This document shows, piece by piece, positions 1 to 11,160 of a stretch of 64,000 nucleotides of DNA; within the stretch, counting starts at the first letter, position 1, and each line of letters starts with the position of its first letter. The notes beneath the pieces were generated by a model, which saw nothing but the letters and a program-made list of their open reading frames with translations, made no database searches and was not told where the DNA came from. Source of the DNA: Chaetoderma sp. LZ-2023a. Taxonomy: Eukaryota; Mollusca; Caudofoveata; Chaetodermatida; Chaetodermatidae. Location: NCBI GenBank assembly GCA_034401795.1, contig CM067365.1, forward strand, positions 10,308,145-10,372,144, given 5' to 3'. Made by a program: the position numbers and the translations under genes.

Positions 1-150
1 TTCTGGCTGTAATAACTGATATTTGCATGGTCCAGAACTTGACCAACATTCTGGCTGTAATAACTGATATTTGCATGGTCCAGAACTTGACCAACATTCG
101 GGCTATCATAACTGACACTGATATTGTCCGCAACTTGATCACCATCTTGC
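1..150 (-). repeat. 48 bp in-frame tandem repeat inside exon
   Basis: Two perfect 48 bp units (1-48, 49-96) and a third degenerate unit (97 to about 145). The period is 16 codons, so repeat number can vary without changing frame. The first two units are base-for-base identical, which suggests recent duplication or conversion. Confidence 0.85.
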
Positions 151-905
151 TTATTTTCAAGACGCTCAGTAACAAGCAATGCTTTTAATCTATTCTGAAC
201 TTGCACCAGTTCTTGCTGTTGCTTCTGCACTAACTCTAACTGTTTCTCAACATCTGACCGTTTCACCGTGCCATCATTATAGCTACCTTTAGCTGACTGC
301 TTCCCAGTGCTACAGCTAACTTTATTAACATAATCAACATTATCATTAATATTGTTATTATTATTATTATTATTATTTTGATTTGAATACAACTCTTCTT
401 CAATTTGAGTCAGTTCAGAGATATATGTTTGTGACTCATATAGAGTCTGGTTTAGGTCATCGATACTCCGTCGTTTTTTTCGAGATTTACTGTGTGACGA
501 TAATGACATTGATCCTTCAGATTTGCTGTTGTAATTTTCAGAACACAGTGTATCGCTAGGTGCAACATTGACAAACAACTTTCTAGCATCCTCTGTGATG
601 TTTGCACAATCATTGATATTTGAATCGCACTCTTCAGGCGTAATAACACTGGTCACCATTGAAAAACACTTTGATTGTTCGTTATTTTCACGATCAGCTG
701 TTGAAATTTGTACCTTCTCGACCACTGAAGATAGACTGCACTTTAAATTCTGACTTTTGCCATTATTATTATTATTAGCATCATATTTATTACTATTTAT
801 ACCAGCAAGACTTGTGGGACAACTTAGCGTTTGGTTCTCTTTGATTATGTCAGATTCGATGTCCTTCAAGTCACAAACAAGCTGTTTTTCAAGTAATTCG
901 AGTTG
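1..905 (-). CDS. Long internal coding exon of an unrecognised coiled-coil protein, cut by window edge
   Basis: Reading the minus strand from 905, a splice acceptor (ttttcacag) is followed by an open frame that runs about 301 codons to the window edge with no stop. It begins QLELLEKQLVCDLKD and contains a short Asn run (codon AAT), a basic patch KSRKKRRSIDDLN, a second Asn run, then a predicted coiled coil (VEKQLELVQKQQQELVQVQ, RLKALLVTERLE), and ends in a 16-residue repeat NVGQVLDHANISYYSQ. Mixed codon use, lack of stops and the acceptor argue for real coding sequence. It has no start codon because it is an internal exon, and its 3' end lies outside the window. Composition (Ser/Asn-rich with coiled coils) fits a centrosomal, kinetochore or cytoskeletal protein, but I recognise no family and give no function. 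Confidence 0.82.
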
Positions 906-970
906 CTGTGAAAAGACAGAAAATATTACCTAATTATACACAGCAAATATCATAATTTTAAACTCACTAT

Positions 971-1210
971 TTTACCCCTTGTCGTAACCCTTGACCACCC
1001 AAGCTAGCCAAAAATTCCTTCAAAAAAGGTCCTGGAAAATGTCCATTTGCAGACCAGGCAGAAGAGTATTTTGAAAATTTGCCACTAAAATGACTGGCTT
1101 GATAACTGAACCAGTACTTCTAGTGGTAACTTTTTAAAAGTAGTCTCCTCTCGGTCTGCAAATGGGCATTTTATATGGAAAAAATTTTAATTTCCTTGAA
1201 AAGGGGTTAA
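971..1210. mobile_element. T2 palindromic TTAA element
   Basis: Arms around 1039-1068 (tgtccatttgcagacc) and 1146-1172 (inverse, ggtctgcaaatgggca), a centre ggctt…aacc, and an AAGGGGTTAA right end. It lies 65 bp upstream of the acceptor of the edge exon. T2 elements are inverted-repeat MITEs with TTAACCCTTT-like termini; no coding capacity. Confidence 0.7.
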
Positions 1211-1288
1211 ACTTGCTTTCAGTCTGTACTCAATGTTAGATGCAATAAGTTTGATCCGAAAGAGTATGAGATGCGGAGCTGAATAGAA

Positions 1289-1700
1289 GGATCCATCTCT
1301 AGCTATGCCCCGCCCATTTTAGCTACGCCCCCACCCATTTCTATCGAAGCTCCATCCACGCTTTACACGTGTTGGGATTGATTTACATACTTTGAATCAT
1401 GAATTCCTAGAATTCCAACTAACTAGGTAACTATACAAATAACATGTTGAATGTTTTGAAAGTAATTTGGCTGGGTGCTGTTGCTGCCTATGGCAGCAAC
1501 AGTGCCCAGTCAACTTAGTTTCAAAATATTCAACAGACTGTTTATGGCATTAAATAATAAAAACATACAATTCATACACTTGACGGACTATTCGTGTTCA
1601 TGACTTCGCTAGGTGCGCCATTCATAAAGCATTTTGATTGTGACATCAGCCTACATGTAATGTAATTGTTTATGGTGTCATGCACTTGAGTGACAGATCG
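1289..1700. mobile_element. Element A copy (about 400 bp)
   Basis: Contains, in order, a conserved left module (agctatgccccgcccat … cacgtgttgggattg), the palindromic core 1447-1534 (gttgaatgttttgaaa … gctgttgctgcc/ggcagcaac … ttcaaaatattcaac) and a right module (cacttgacggac … gacatcagcctacatgtaa). The same three modules recur in either orientation elsewhere in the window. Non-coding. Confidence 0.7.
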
Positions 1701-1979
1701 CATCAATCTATTGTGAATCAACGTTTGACCTAGTGACCTCAATACAAATGTGATGATTCCTAAGTGAACTTTGTATCCAAGCAATATAGTTCTAGTATGA
1801 TTAACCAATCCCTCAATATAAGCCATCAAATGTTTTGATAAACGCAAAAACATGAAAAGCCATGTACAGCGACTTGAAATTGACCTTGTGAGTTGTGACC
1901 TTAATGCCATTGTACCGATTACAAACAGTAATCATATATTATCAGATAATATTATCACATAATTATAATTCCAATAACG

Positions 1980-2168
1980 TTAACCATTTTACTGTTAAAT
2001 CCCTGAAAAGTGATTTTTTGTGATATAAAACATATTCCGTTGATTATTGTACAATTAATTTGACTGGAAGAGCTTCCAGTTAAATTAATTTCAAAATATT
2101 CAACAGTTTTCCTGCATGGTATGTGTTGAAAATTAGATACATGGGGAATTCATCGGTGAAAGGGTTAA
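1980..2168. mobile_element. T1 palindromic TTAA element
   Basis: Starts TTAACC and ends GAAAGGGTTAA. Short centre gactggaag/cttccagt with arms ttaatttcaaaatattcaac and its complement, and a conserved right flank (gttttcctgcatgg … ggggaattcatcggtgaaag). Non-coding MITE. Confidence 0.75.
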
Positions 2169-2362
2169 CCAATCCGAATATACACAGGCAACAAAACCGT
2201 AAGTGATTCTGAAGCCACAAACACAAAAGGGTCATAGCACATCAGATGATGCTTTGTATAATTTAGATGAAATAATATACATTATTTGCATATTTTTGAA
2301 TTCTTAAATAGTAAATTTCGCCACGAAACATCCTCTTTTTCCACTTTCCATAAGAGTGACAA

Positions 2363-2729
2363 ATGACGTCAGCGTGTGAATGATTGTTGTCGTATGATGT
2401 CATCGCATGAATGATTGTTGTGATATGATGTCATCACTTGAATGATTGTTGTGGTATGATGTGATCGCGTAAATGATTGTTGTGGTATGACATCATCGCT
2501 TGAATGATTGTTGTGGTATGACATCATCGTGTGAATGATTGTTGTGGTATGATGTCATCATGTGAATGACTTGTGGTATGATGTTATCGCTTGAATGGTT
2601 GTTGTGGTATGACATCATCGCTTGAAATGATTGTTGTGGTATGACGTCATCATGTGAATGACTGTTGTGGTATGACATCATCGCTTGAATGATTGTCATG
2701 ATTGTTGTGGTATGACATCATTACGTGAA
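2363..2729. repeat. 31 bp minisatellite
   Basis: About twelve units of gaatgattgttgtggtatga plus catcatcgctt. Variants carry TGACGTCA or near variants, a CRE/ATF-type half-palindrome. The array ends exactly where an element H copy begins. Confidence 0.9.
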
Positions 2730-4551
2730 CAAGAGGCCCAAGGGGCTTGTGTCGCTCACCTGGAGCACTATGCATTTTTGTCAAAATTGTTCGTGGGTGG
2801 TTTAGGAGTAGTTTTTTAAATGAGTTTGTGGACATTTTTGCAAGTCCAATATGGCCGCCAAAGAGGCTACATTTTGATTCGTCCACTGCGGCCATGTTTC
2901 TGACGTAGATCCTTCCCTTGAAAAAACTCAGTGCCTAATCATATCTCACAAATTTCCGTCCAATCCGCTCAGTGGATCTGGAGGTGTTTTGGCAAAAAAT
3001 AGGCTATCGAAGATGGCCGCCAAAACATTTGGCCAATCACGTTCCCTTGAACAAACTTGGTGCAGTTCTTGCCCTAGGTGACAGTTCATGCGTTTTGAAT
3101 TGATCCCCCCAAGCAGTTTTGGAGAAGATTTATAAAGAAATTTCTAAAACTCAAGCAAAATCCAAGATGGCGTGAGAAGAATACATTTTAAATTACCCAT
3201 TGCTTTAGTATGGGAAATTTTGGCAGGTAAATGATCCAAGATGGCCGCTAAACAGCTTATCCGACAGTCTAGAAATGGCAAATTTGAAATCACAATTCAC
3301 AGCAACACACATAAAACCAATTTCGGCCTCAAAATCCATCAAATAAAAAAATCCAATATGGCCACCAAACACGCGCTATATTGATTGGCCCATGGCGACC
3401 AGGTTTTTTGACGGATCAACTTCTCTTGAACAAACTTTAATAGCACTTAGTCCCTAATCATATATCACAAATTTGACAAATGATAAATCAGCGGTTCAGG
3501 GGAAGAAGTAATTTTTGCGAAAACAAGGTCATCCAAGATGGCCGCTGAACCATTTGGTCAATCAAGTTCGCTTGAACAAACTTGGGTCAGCTCTTGCCCT
3601 AGATCATATTTCATGAGGTCTGAATTGATCCGTCAAATGGTTTTGGAAATTTTTAAAGACATTTCTAAAAATCGCCCGAAATCCAAGATGGCCGCCGGCC
3701 AAATTGGCCGATCGGCTTCATTTGAACAAAATGGAATCTCTATGCCCTAAGGATGCTTCCTTCCAAATATAATTGCAATCGGCCCATTAATTCTAGAGAA
3801 ATTTTTAATTTCCCCTTGCTTTAGTATGGGAGCTTTTGGTGGGAAAATGATCCAAGATGGTCGCCAAACCGTTCATCCGACACTTTTGAAAATTGCAAAT
3901 TTGAGATCATAATACCAAAAACATATATAAAAGCAATTTCAGCCTCAAAATTCACCAAATAAAAAAATCCAATATGGCCACCAAAACGCTATATATTGAT
4001 TGGCCTACGGCGACCATGTTTTTTGACGGATCAACTTCTCTTGAACAAACTTTGGTTCTGGAGAAGTCATTTTCGCTAAACTAGGTCAAACAAGATGGTT
4101 GCCGAACCATTTGACCGATCAACTTCCCTTGAACAAACTTTTTTCGCTAAACTAGGTCAAACAAGATGGTTGCCGAACCATTTGACCGATCAACTTCCCT
4201 TGAACAAACTTGGTTTAGCTCTTGCCCTAGATCATATTCCCTGAGGTTTGCGTCAATCCCTCAAGCGGTTTCGGAGAAGATTTATAGACGTTTCTAAAAA
4301 TCGGCCAAAATCCAAGATGGCCACCAGCCAAATTGGCTGATCTGCTTCATTTGCACAAACTTGGATCCCTATGCCCTAAGGATACTTCCTGCCAAATATA
4401 ATTGAAACCAGCCCAGTGGTTCTTAAAAAGAAGTCGTTTAAAGGAAAAGATAATGGATGACGGACGGACGGACACACAACGGACGGACGGACACATGAGA
4501 GACGGTCGCCACGGCATAAGTTCACTTGGCCTATCATGCCAGGTGAGCTAA
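2730..4551 (+). mobile_element. Element H, near full-length copy (about 1.8 kb)
   Basis: Opens with aagaggcccaaggggc and tcgctcacctgg, and closes with gacggacggacgg repeats, a hairpin (ttcacttggc … gccaggtgagct, 4521-4548) and CTAA at 4548-4551. Between them lie two diverged tandem internal blocks of about 600-700 bp, each with several aagatggccgcc motifs, ttgaacaaacttgg and tccaatatggcc. No reading frame of note. The 5' gctcacctgg is the inverse of the 3' ccaggtgagc. A terminal hairpin before CTRR and asymmetric inverted repeats are hallmarks of Helitron and HINE-type elements; this is my best guess for the class. Confidence 0.65.
4070..4211 (+). repeat. 71 bp recent tandem duplication inside element H
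   Basis: Two essentially identical 71 bp units (ttcgctaaactaggtcaaac … cccttgaacaaactt), joined head to tail. Near identity inside an otherwise diverged element shows a local duplication after insertion. Confidence 0.9.
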
Positions 4552-5012
4552 TAATGCTTTGCTGCTTATCGTTGATAGCCCAAAACAGCTTAGTACGATA
4601 TTAGTACGATGCAGAATATTACTAGTGTTTGATAAACTAATTTGAATCTGAGCTAATGTCCAGCTTTGTAAGTCTTATAAGTGTATATGAGATACCAGTC
4701 TCGTCACCTCTGAAAACAAGTGTGATGTAAATCTTAATACACATGGTTGATGATTCACGCGATGATATAATACTCTGTATTTAATGGGTTGTCAAAATTC
4801 ATGACTCTACCCGAAATCTTAACAATGAAAGAGTTTGAAAATTTCTATTTAATTAATAAAATATGATAGCAACTTTTATTTTCGGCGTTTTTATTGAATT
4901 CTAATTCTCGTTTGTGGTCTCCTTTAAGTTATTTTTTAGCAGCATTCTACACTGAGTCAGAGCAATCAGCTCCAAAGCTAATTAAAGAAGGAGAGACATG
5001 TTTAGTACATAC

Positions 5013-5162
5013 CTGTAGTCTATGTAAGGTGTTCTCTACTCGAGCTCCATCACAATGGTCAGCTTGACCAGTGATTATATCTTTATGAACATCTTCAGAA
5101 ATGGTCTCAACTTTATCTACACATAGGTGTGTCTGCATTGTTTTTCCATCTACCCTTGTATT
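5013..5162 (-). CDS. 150 bp coding exon upstream of the edge exon
   Basis: On the minus strand an acceptor (ctttttacag) precedes exactly 50 codons and a donor CAG|gtatgt follows. The peptide begins NTRVDGKTMQTHLCVDK and ends ARVENTLHRLQ. It starts and ends in phase 0, so it joins in frame to the exon at 905 (…LHRLQ then QLELLEKQ…), extending a Leu/Gln-rich heptad-like stretch across the junction. That continuity is the main reason for assigning both to one gene. A minisatellite begins about 57 bp upstream of its acceptor. Product unknown. Confidence 0.68.
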
Positions 5163-5218
5163 CTGTAAAAAGTAAGACAGGAACAATATATAGCATGTTT
5201 AGTGGCGTAATGCTTCCT

Positions 5219-5638
5219 GTGATTGCCTAATTCATGACTGAACACGCATGCGATTGACCATTTCACGACTGAACACATCATGTGATTGACCAGTTCATGA
5301 TTGAACACTGCATGGGATTTACTATTCATGTTTGAACACTTTATGTGATTAATCATTTCATGTCTGAACACTTCATGTGATTGACCAGTTCACGACTGAA
5401 CACTTCATGTGATTGATCGGTTCATGTCTCAACACATCATGTGATTGTGATTAACCATTTCACGACGGAAAAGTTCATGTGATTGACCATTTCACGACTG
5501 AACACTTCATGTGATTGCCCAGTTCACGACTGAACATTTCATGTGATTGACCAGTTCACGACTGAACACATCATGTGATTGACCAGTTCATGACTGGACA
5601 CTTCATGTGATTGATCATTTCATGTCTGAACACTTCAT
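5219..5638. repeat. About 32 bp minisatellite
   Basis: About thirteen units of catgtgattgaccagttcac plus gactgaacactt. Its right end runs directly into an element H tail (5639-5797), and its left end is 57 bp from the acceptor of the 5013-5162 exon. Confidence 0.9.
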
Positions 5639-5797
5639 TTGAACAAACTTGGATCTCTATGTCCTAAGGATGCTTCCTGATAAATATAGTTGAAATCGGC
5701 CCAGTGATTCTTCAGAAGTCGCTTAAAGAAAAAGCTGATGGCTGGGCGCCGGCGGGTATAAGCTGACACTTTAAGCCATACTGGCCAGGTGTGCTAA
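5639..5797 (+). mobile_element. Element H 3' tail fragment
   Basis: Matches the element H end: gaacaaacttggatctctat, cctaaggatgcttcctg, aatcggcccagtg, then a tail ending ggccaggtgtgCTAA. 5' truncated by the minisatellite. Confidence 0.7.
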
Positions 5798-6164
5798 AAG
5801 TGATATCTTGTGGCGCACAAATCAGGTGTCCATTATATACATACAGCTTAACTGTATACATATCAGATGTTTCTCGTTAAAGATGATTGCAGGTGAGAGA
5901 TTATACAATCATTAATGATCCAGTGCAGCTGTTCTCCACAGGTGATAGCTCTGATGGATGCAGGTCCTGAGCACCGCCGGAGAGCAATAATACTTCTACT
6001 ACAGTTACCATGATCACACCATACGAACCCGCTTTGTGTAGCTCAAAAATTCAGGTTCGTTTTAATTTCTTTCATGACCAAAGTCAGTTCTTGCATTAAA
6101 ATTTGAGCAAAATCGGGCCAGTAGTTTCGGAGTCATAAATTTGAAAATGGACATTTCCATTTGT

Positions 6165-6240
6165 AGCTATATGCCCTGCCCATCTCTAGCTAACCTCCAC
6201 CCACACCTCACTCGTGTTGGGATCAATCGATCCCTGCACT
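6165..6240. mobile_element. Element A partial copy
   Basis: Left module only (agctatatgccctgcccatc … cactcgtgttgggatcaatc) running into a CAGA microsatellite, which may have expanded from its gacagaca end. Confidence 0.55.
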
Positions 6241-6532
<292 letters not shown>

Positions 6533-6946
6533 CAGACAGCAATGCACACACTTCAACTTACAGAGGGAGGGTAATTACTGATGCTGATGTGCTAGCATTG
6601 AAAGCTTTTGTGAATATATTGTACATCTGCCATGTGTCTGCAGTAACAACATCTGGCAATATGCAAGATATATTTTCATATAGATAAAAGTGAGAGTTCA
6701 AGGCATAGAGGTATGATCTATAACACATAAGTACCGAGTAAAGGTTCACGGTAATGTCGAGATAAATATTTATACAGGATTCAGAGCGGTACTTTAGTTT
6801 AGATGAGCGCGAGTAAATAGTGTGAACTCATATTATGATGTCAAAATTAACAATTACAGCTGGCATAATTTATATATAAACACACATGCACTCACACACA
6901 GGAACCAATACATACGAACATGCACACACGCATGCACACACACACA

Positions 6947-7390
6947 CTTGCGCGATTATTGCTTTCAGTAATCACGATCGATTATTTAATAATAACCGCG
7001 ATTACTCGATTAATCAGCTTGAGTACAAATTACCCAGTTATAACAGCAAAAAAGCATACCAATGACGAAAGCTGCAATGATGTTGAAAAAGGTCGATTTG
7101 CAGGACAAAAGATTACTTTTGAAAATGTAGCACTTGAATGACTGGCTCGATTCTCGAGCCAGTCATTCCAGTGCTACATTTTCAAAAATAGCCTCTTGGC
7201 CTACAAATGGGCATGCATTCGCTGAGCAAAATGTAAATTTCCGTGACCGATCGCAATAAAGAATAATTAAAAGGTAATATTTTATGCTGTAGAATTATTC
7301 ACGATTATTCGATTATTTAATTTTTAATCATATAAATTCACGATTTAAAAAATAATCGCGATTTTCGATTTAATCGCGTAATCGCGCAAG
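6947..7390. mobile_element. hAT-like non-autonomous element with nested T2
   Basis: Perfect 12 bp terminal inverted repeats CTTGCGCGATTA (6947-6958) and TAATCGCGCAAG (7379-7390), with many aatcgcgatt subterminal motifs. A T2 palindrome (about 7080-7215) sits inside. The left end is joined to a CA microsatellite, so the target duplication cannot be read. Confidence 0.6.
7080..7215. mobile_element. T2 palindrome core, nested
   Basis: Almost perfect hairpin: acttttgaaaatgtagcact … gactggctcga/tcgagccagtc … agtgctacattttcaaaaat, flanked by gatttgcagg and the inverse cctacaaatggg. Confidence 0.75.
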
Positions 7391-7493
7391 CCTACACAAA
7401 CACAAGTTAAAATCCTACCTACAGGTACATCAAAACCAGCATAAACTAGAGACGTGCTGGCCATACAAGCACACTGTACAAATATTTACATTT

Positions 7494-8546
7494 TGACATA
7501 CAGGATGAAATGTGCCTACATATATGATGAAATGTGCCTAAACATAGGACGAAACGTGCCTAAACATAGGACGAAATGTGTCTATATATAGGATGAAATG
7601 TGCCAACATATAGGATGAAATGTGCCCACATATAGGATGAAATGTGCCTACATATAGGATGAAATGTGCCAACGCACAGGATAAAACATGCCGACATGAT
7701 GAAATGTGCCAACGCACAGGATAAAACATGCCGACATGATGAAATGTGCCAACGCACAGGATAAAACATGCCGACATGATGAATTGTGCCAACGCACAGG
7801 ATAAAACATGCCGACATGATGAAATGTGCCAACGCACAGGATAAAACATGCCGACATGATGAAATGTGCCAACGCACAGGGTAAAATGTCCCGACATAGG
7901 ATGAAATGTGCTGACGCACAGGATAAAATGTGCTGACATATAGGATGAAATGTGCTGACACACAGGATAAAATGTGCCGACATATGATGAAATGTACCGA
8001 CACACAGGATGAAATATGCCGACATACAACATGAAATGTGTCCACAAACATCATGAAATGTGCAGACACACAAAATGAAATGTGCCGACACACAGGATGA
8101 AATGTGCCGACACACAGGATGAAATGTGTTGACACACAGATTGAAATGTGCTGACATACAAGATGAATTGTGCCGACATACAGGATGAAATGTGCCGACA
8201 TACAGGATGAAATGTGCTGACACACAGAATGAAATGTGCCGACATACAGGATGAAATGTGCCAACATACAGAATGAAATGTGCCGACATACAGGATGAAT
8301 TGTGCCGACACACAGAATGAAATGTGCTGACATACAGGATGAAATGTATTGCCATACAGGATGAAATGTGCCGACATACAGAATGAAATGTGCCGACATA
8401 CAGGATGAATTGTGCCGACACACAGAATAAAATGTGCTGACATACAGGAAGAAATGTGCTGACATACAGGATGAAATGTAATGCCATACAGGATGAAATG
8501 TGCTGACACAGGACGAAATGTGCCGACATACAGGATGAAATGTGCC
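7494..8546. repeat. 22 bp minisatellite with a 40 bp higher-order block
   Basis: Unit gatgaaatgtgccgacatac plus ag, about 47 copies. Between 7670 and 7875 five to six units are homogenised as a 40 bp dimer (aaatgtgccaacgcacagga … taaaacatgccgacatgat). Very long minus-strand open frames (to 315 codons) come from the period and show no sign of selection. Confidence 0.93.
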
Positions 8547-8674
8547 TTAACTGTCTGACAGTTGCAAACCAACAGACAATAATTTCAATGAACAATAACT
8601 CTGGACATGCTGAATATTTTGCAAACTATTTCACTGAAAGTTGTTGGTGGCTTAGCGGCTTAGATGAATTTTAA
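8546..8674. mobile_element. T3 element, partial
   Basis: Begins TTAACTGTCTGACAG and contains caataactctggacatgctg, then the aatatttt … actgaaagttgttggtggct arm; the second arm is missing. It directly follows the 22 bp array and shares its right TTAA with the next T2. Confidence 0.6.
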
Positions 8675-8861
8675 CCCGTTAATTGTCCACTTGGTCAAGA
8701 AAATTAAAATATCTGCATATTGAATGTCCATTTACAGGCCAACAGAAAACTTATTGAGCCAGTCATTCCAGTGGTAAATCTTGAACAATTGTATTCTCTT
8801 GCCCTGTAAATGGACATTCCAAAAGACCATAACAGAGGCCAGTATGACCATTAAATGGTTA
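8671..8861. mobile_element. T2 element
   Basis: Left TTAACCCG; arms gaatgtccatttacaggcca and its inverse around 8796-8820; centre gagccagtcattccagtggt. Right end around ccattaaatggtta. The left half of the centre is partly deleted. Confidence 0.65.
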
Positions 8862-8886
8862 CAGCAAAAGTAGAGAGATGGACGTA

Positions 8887-9772
8887 CGGACAGTCACCAT
8901 GGCATCAGCTCACTTGGACAGTCACCATGGCATCAGCTCACTTGGACAGTCACCATGGCATCAGCACACTTGGACAGTCACCATGTCATCAGCTCACTTG
9001 GACAGTCACCATGGCATCAGCTCACTTGGACAGTCACCATGGCATCAGCTCACTTGGACAGTCACCATGGCATCAGCACACTTGGACAGTCACCATGGCA
9101 TCAGCTCACTTGGATAGTCACCATGGCATCAGCTCACTTGGACAGTCACCATGGCATCATCTCACTTGGACAGTCACCGTGGCATCAGCTCACTTGGACA
9201 GTCACCATGGCATCAGCTCACTTGGACAGTCACCATGGCATCAGCTCACTTGGACAGTCACCATGGCATCATCTCACTTGGACAGTCACCATGGCATAAG
9301 CTCACTTGGACAGTCACCATGGCATCAGCTCACTTGGACAGTCACCATGGCATAAGCTCACTTGGACAGTCACCATGGCATCATCTCACTTGGACAGTCA
9401 CCATGGCATCAGCTCACTTGGACAGTCACCATGGCATCAGCTCACTTGGACAGTCACCATGGCATCAGCTGACTTGGACAGTCACCATAGCATCAGCTCA
9501 CTTGGACAGTCACCATGGCATCAGCTCACTTGGACAGTCACCATGGCATAAGCTCACTTGTACAGTCACCATGGCATAAGCTCACTTGGACAGTCACCAT
9601 GGCATAAGCTCACTTGGACAGTCACCATGGCATAAGCTCACTTGGACAGTCACCATGGCATCAGCTCACTTGGACAGTCACCATGGCATCAGCTCACTTG
9701 GACAGTCACCATGGCATAAGCTCACTTGGACAGTCACCATGGCATCAGCTCACTTGGACAGTCACCATGGCA
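8887..9772. repeat. 28 bp minisatellite related to the element H tail
   Basis: About 31-32 units of ggacagtcaccatggcatca plus gctcactt. The unit matches the last part of element H (gacggtcgccatggcataag plus ctcacttgg, as at 42935-42960), so the array seems to have grown from an element end. Confidence 0.93.
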
Positions 9773-10335
9773 AGTTGTGGAATCCTAGTGGATGGCCACA
9801 CAATTACTTCCATTAAAATTTGAGACATATAGGATCAGTTAGTTTCCAAGATATTAACAGATCCCGAATTTGACCAGATCCAGACCAGCTTTCTTCATCC
9901 AGATCACAAAGTTAGAAAATCTTTTTTCACAGCAAGATCTTATATCGCGTTAAACTTTTTTAGACAAATCGGAACAGTAACTCTTTTGATACATGTGTGG
10001 ACATACAAACACTGAGACACAGGCAGACAACCCAACCAAAATGCAATACCCGGTTGAGTCTTCCGGGTGGAGGGTAAAAACGTGACAAAACGTGTGGCCA
10101 ATGTAGGATCAAAAATATTATCTCTCAAAGCGTTACATCGCACATAATGGAGGTGGTACATTGAAAGAGTTTATGTACTTAGCCAAGTGAATTTGATAGC
10201 TGGTAAGTTGATAGAAATCACAGATCTAATCATACTGTATATGAATATATACAACTGGCAGATGTAAATAATTACACTGACTGTGATACACAAGCAAAAA
10301 CAAATAAGCGGATGGTAAAAATCGTAAATATCCTT

Positions 10336-10520
10336 TTAACCCTTAACACTCTGATGTAAAAACTTGAAATTTTCAAATTAATTTTCAACAAATTTGGTGG
10401 GAGATGGTGCCGTCATAGAAAGCAACATCGTCCACCAAAATTGTTGAAAAATGTATACCAGTTTCTTTTCTATTGACACAGTAAAAGATTGAATATTGAC
10501 ATCAGAGTGGTAAGGGTTAA
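10336..10520. mobile_element. T4 palindromic TTAA element
   Basis: TTAACCCTTAACACTCTGATGT at left and the inverse GACATCAGAGTGGTAAGGG plus TTAA at right; inner arms ttcaacaaatttggtgg/ccaccaaaattgttgaa. Shares its right TTAA with the following T1. Confidence 0.8.
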
Positions 10521-10690
10521 CAATTTCACTGATGAATTCCGCATATCTTCTTTTCAAGGCAACCATACAGGTAAATTATTCAATATTTTGAAAGTAATTT
10601 GATTGGAAGCCATTTCTGCCTTAGGCAGCATTAGGGCTTAAGGCACCAAGGGCTTCTAGTCAAATTAATTTCAAAATAATTTCCCTGTTA
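10517..10690. mobile_element. T1 element, right end lost
   Basis: TTAACAATTTCACTGATGAATT, then caaggcaaccatacagg, arm aatattttgaaagtaatttg and the inverse near 10658-10675. The expected right half is replaced by a TGGTCGACCA-type repeat. Confidence 0.6.
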
Positions 10691-10694
10691 AATT

Positions 10695-10945
10695 ATCATA
10701 GTCAAACAATAGTTGATCAGGGTTAAACTATGGTTTTGACCACAATCACCCATGGTTTAACCATGGTCGACCATGGGTTGTAAATGACATCATGGCCAAA
10801 CCATGATGAACCATAGTCAGTATGATAAAAAAATCGCTCAAGATCACAGACTCACCACGGCTCAAACATGGTCGACTATGGTCAATGGTTTTGACCATTT
10901 TTTTACTATAGCCGACAGCTCGAGCATGGTCAGACCATGTTTTGA
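10695..10945. repeat. TGGTCGACCA-rich palindromic repeat, first copy
   Basis: Dense CCATGGTCGACCATGG-type motifs (accatggtcgaccatgggtt at about 10759, atggtcgactatggtc at about 10867) and single caaaccatgatgaaccat half-sites. Non-coding. Related to 49940-50690. Confidence 0.6.
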
Positions 10946-11023
10946 AATAGTATATTTAATATATGTGAATATGTATTTAAGCTTTTATGCTAAGTCAGCA
11001 ATCCAAGTCAACATTTGTACAAA

Positions 11024-11160
11024 AACGCGGACTATTTTTGAAAATTTACCACTAGAATGACTTGTTCAGTAATCGAGCCAGTCATTCTAGTGGTAAATTG
11101 TCAAAAATAGGCTTTTCTTGGCCTGCAAATGGACATTCCCCAAGACCCTTACAGAGGCTG
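11024..11160. mobile_element. T2 palindrome
   Basis: Arms ctatttttgaaaatttacca plus ctagaatgac and the inverse, then ggcctgcaaatggacattcc. It abuts the Penelope-type fragment. Confidence 0.7.

Noticed and set aside
1-905. Identification of the edge exon as the centriole protein STIL
   Set aside because: A coiled coil of similar style prompted the idea, but the flanking peptides do not resemble what I recall of STIL.
7560-8595. Open frames of 301 and 315 codons on the minus strand
   Set aside because: Artefact of the 22 bp repeat; overlapping frames are all open.
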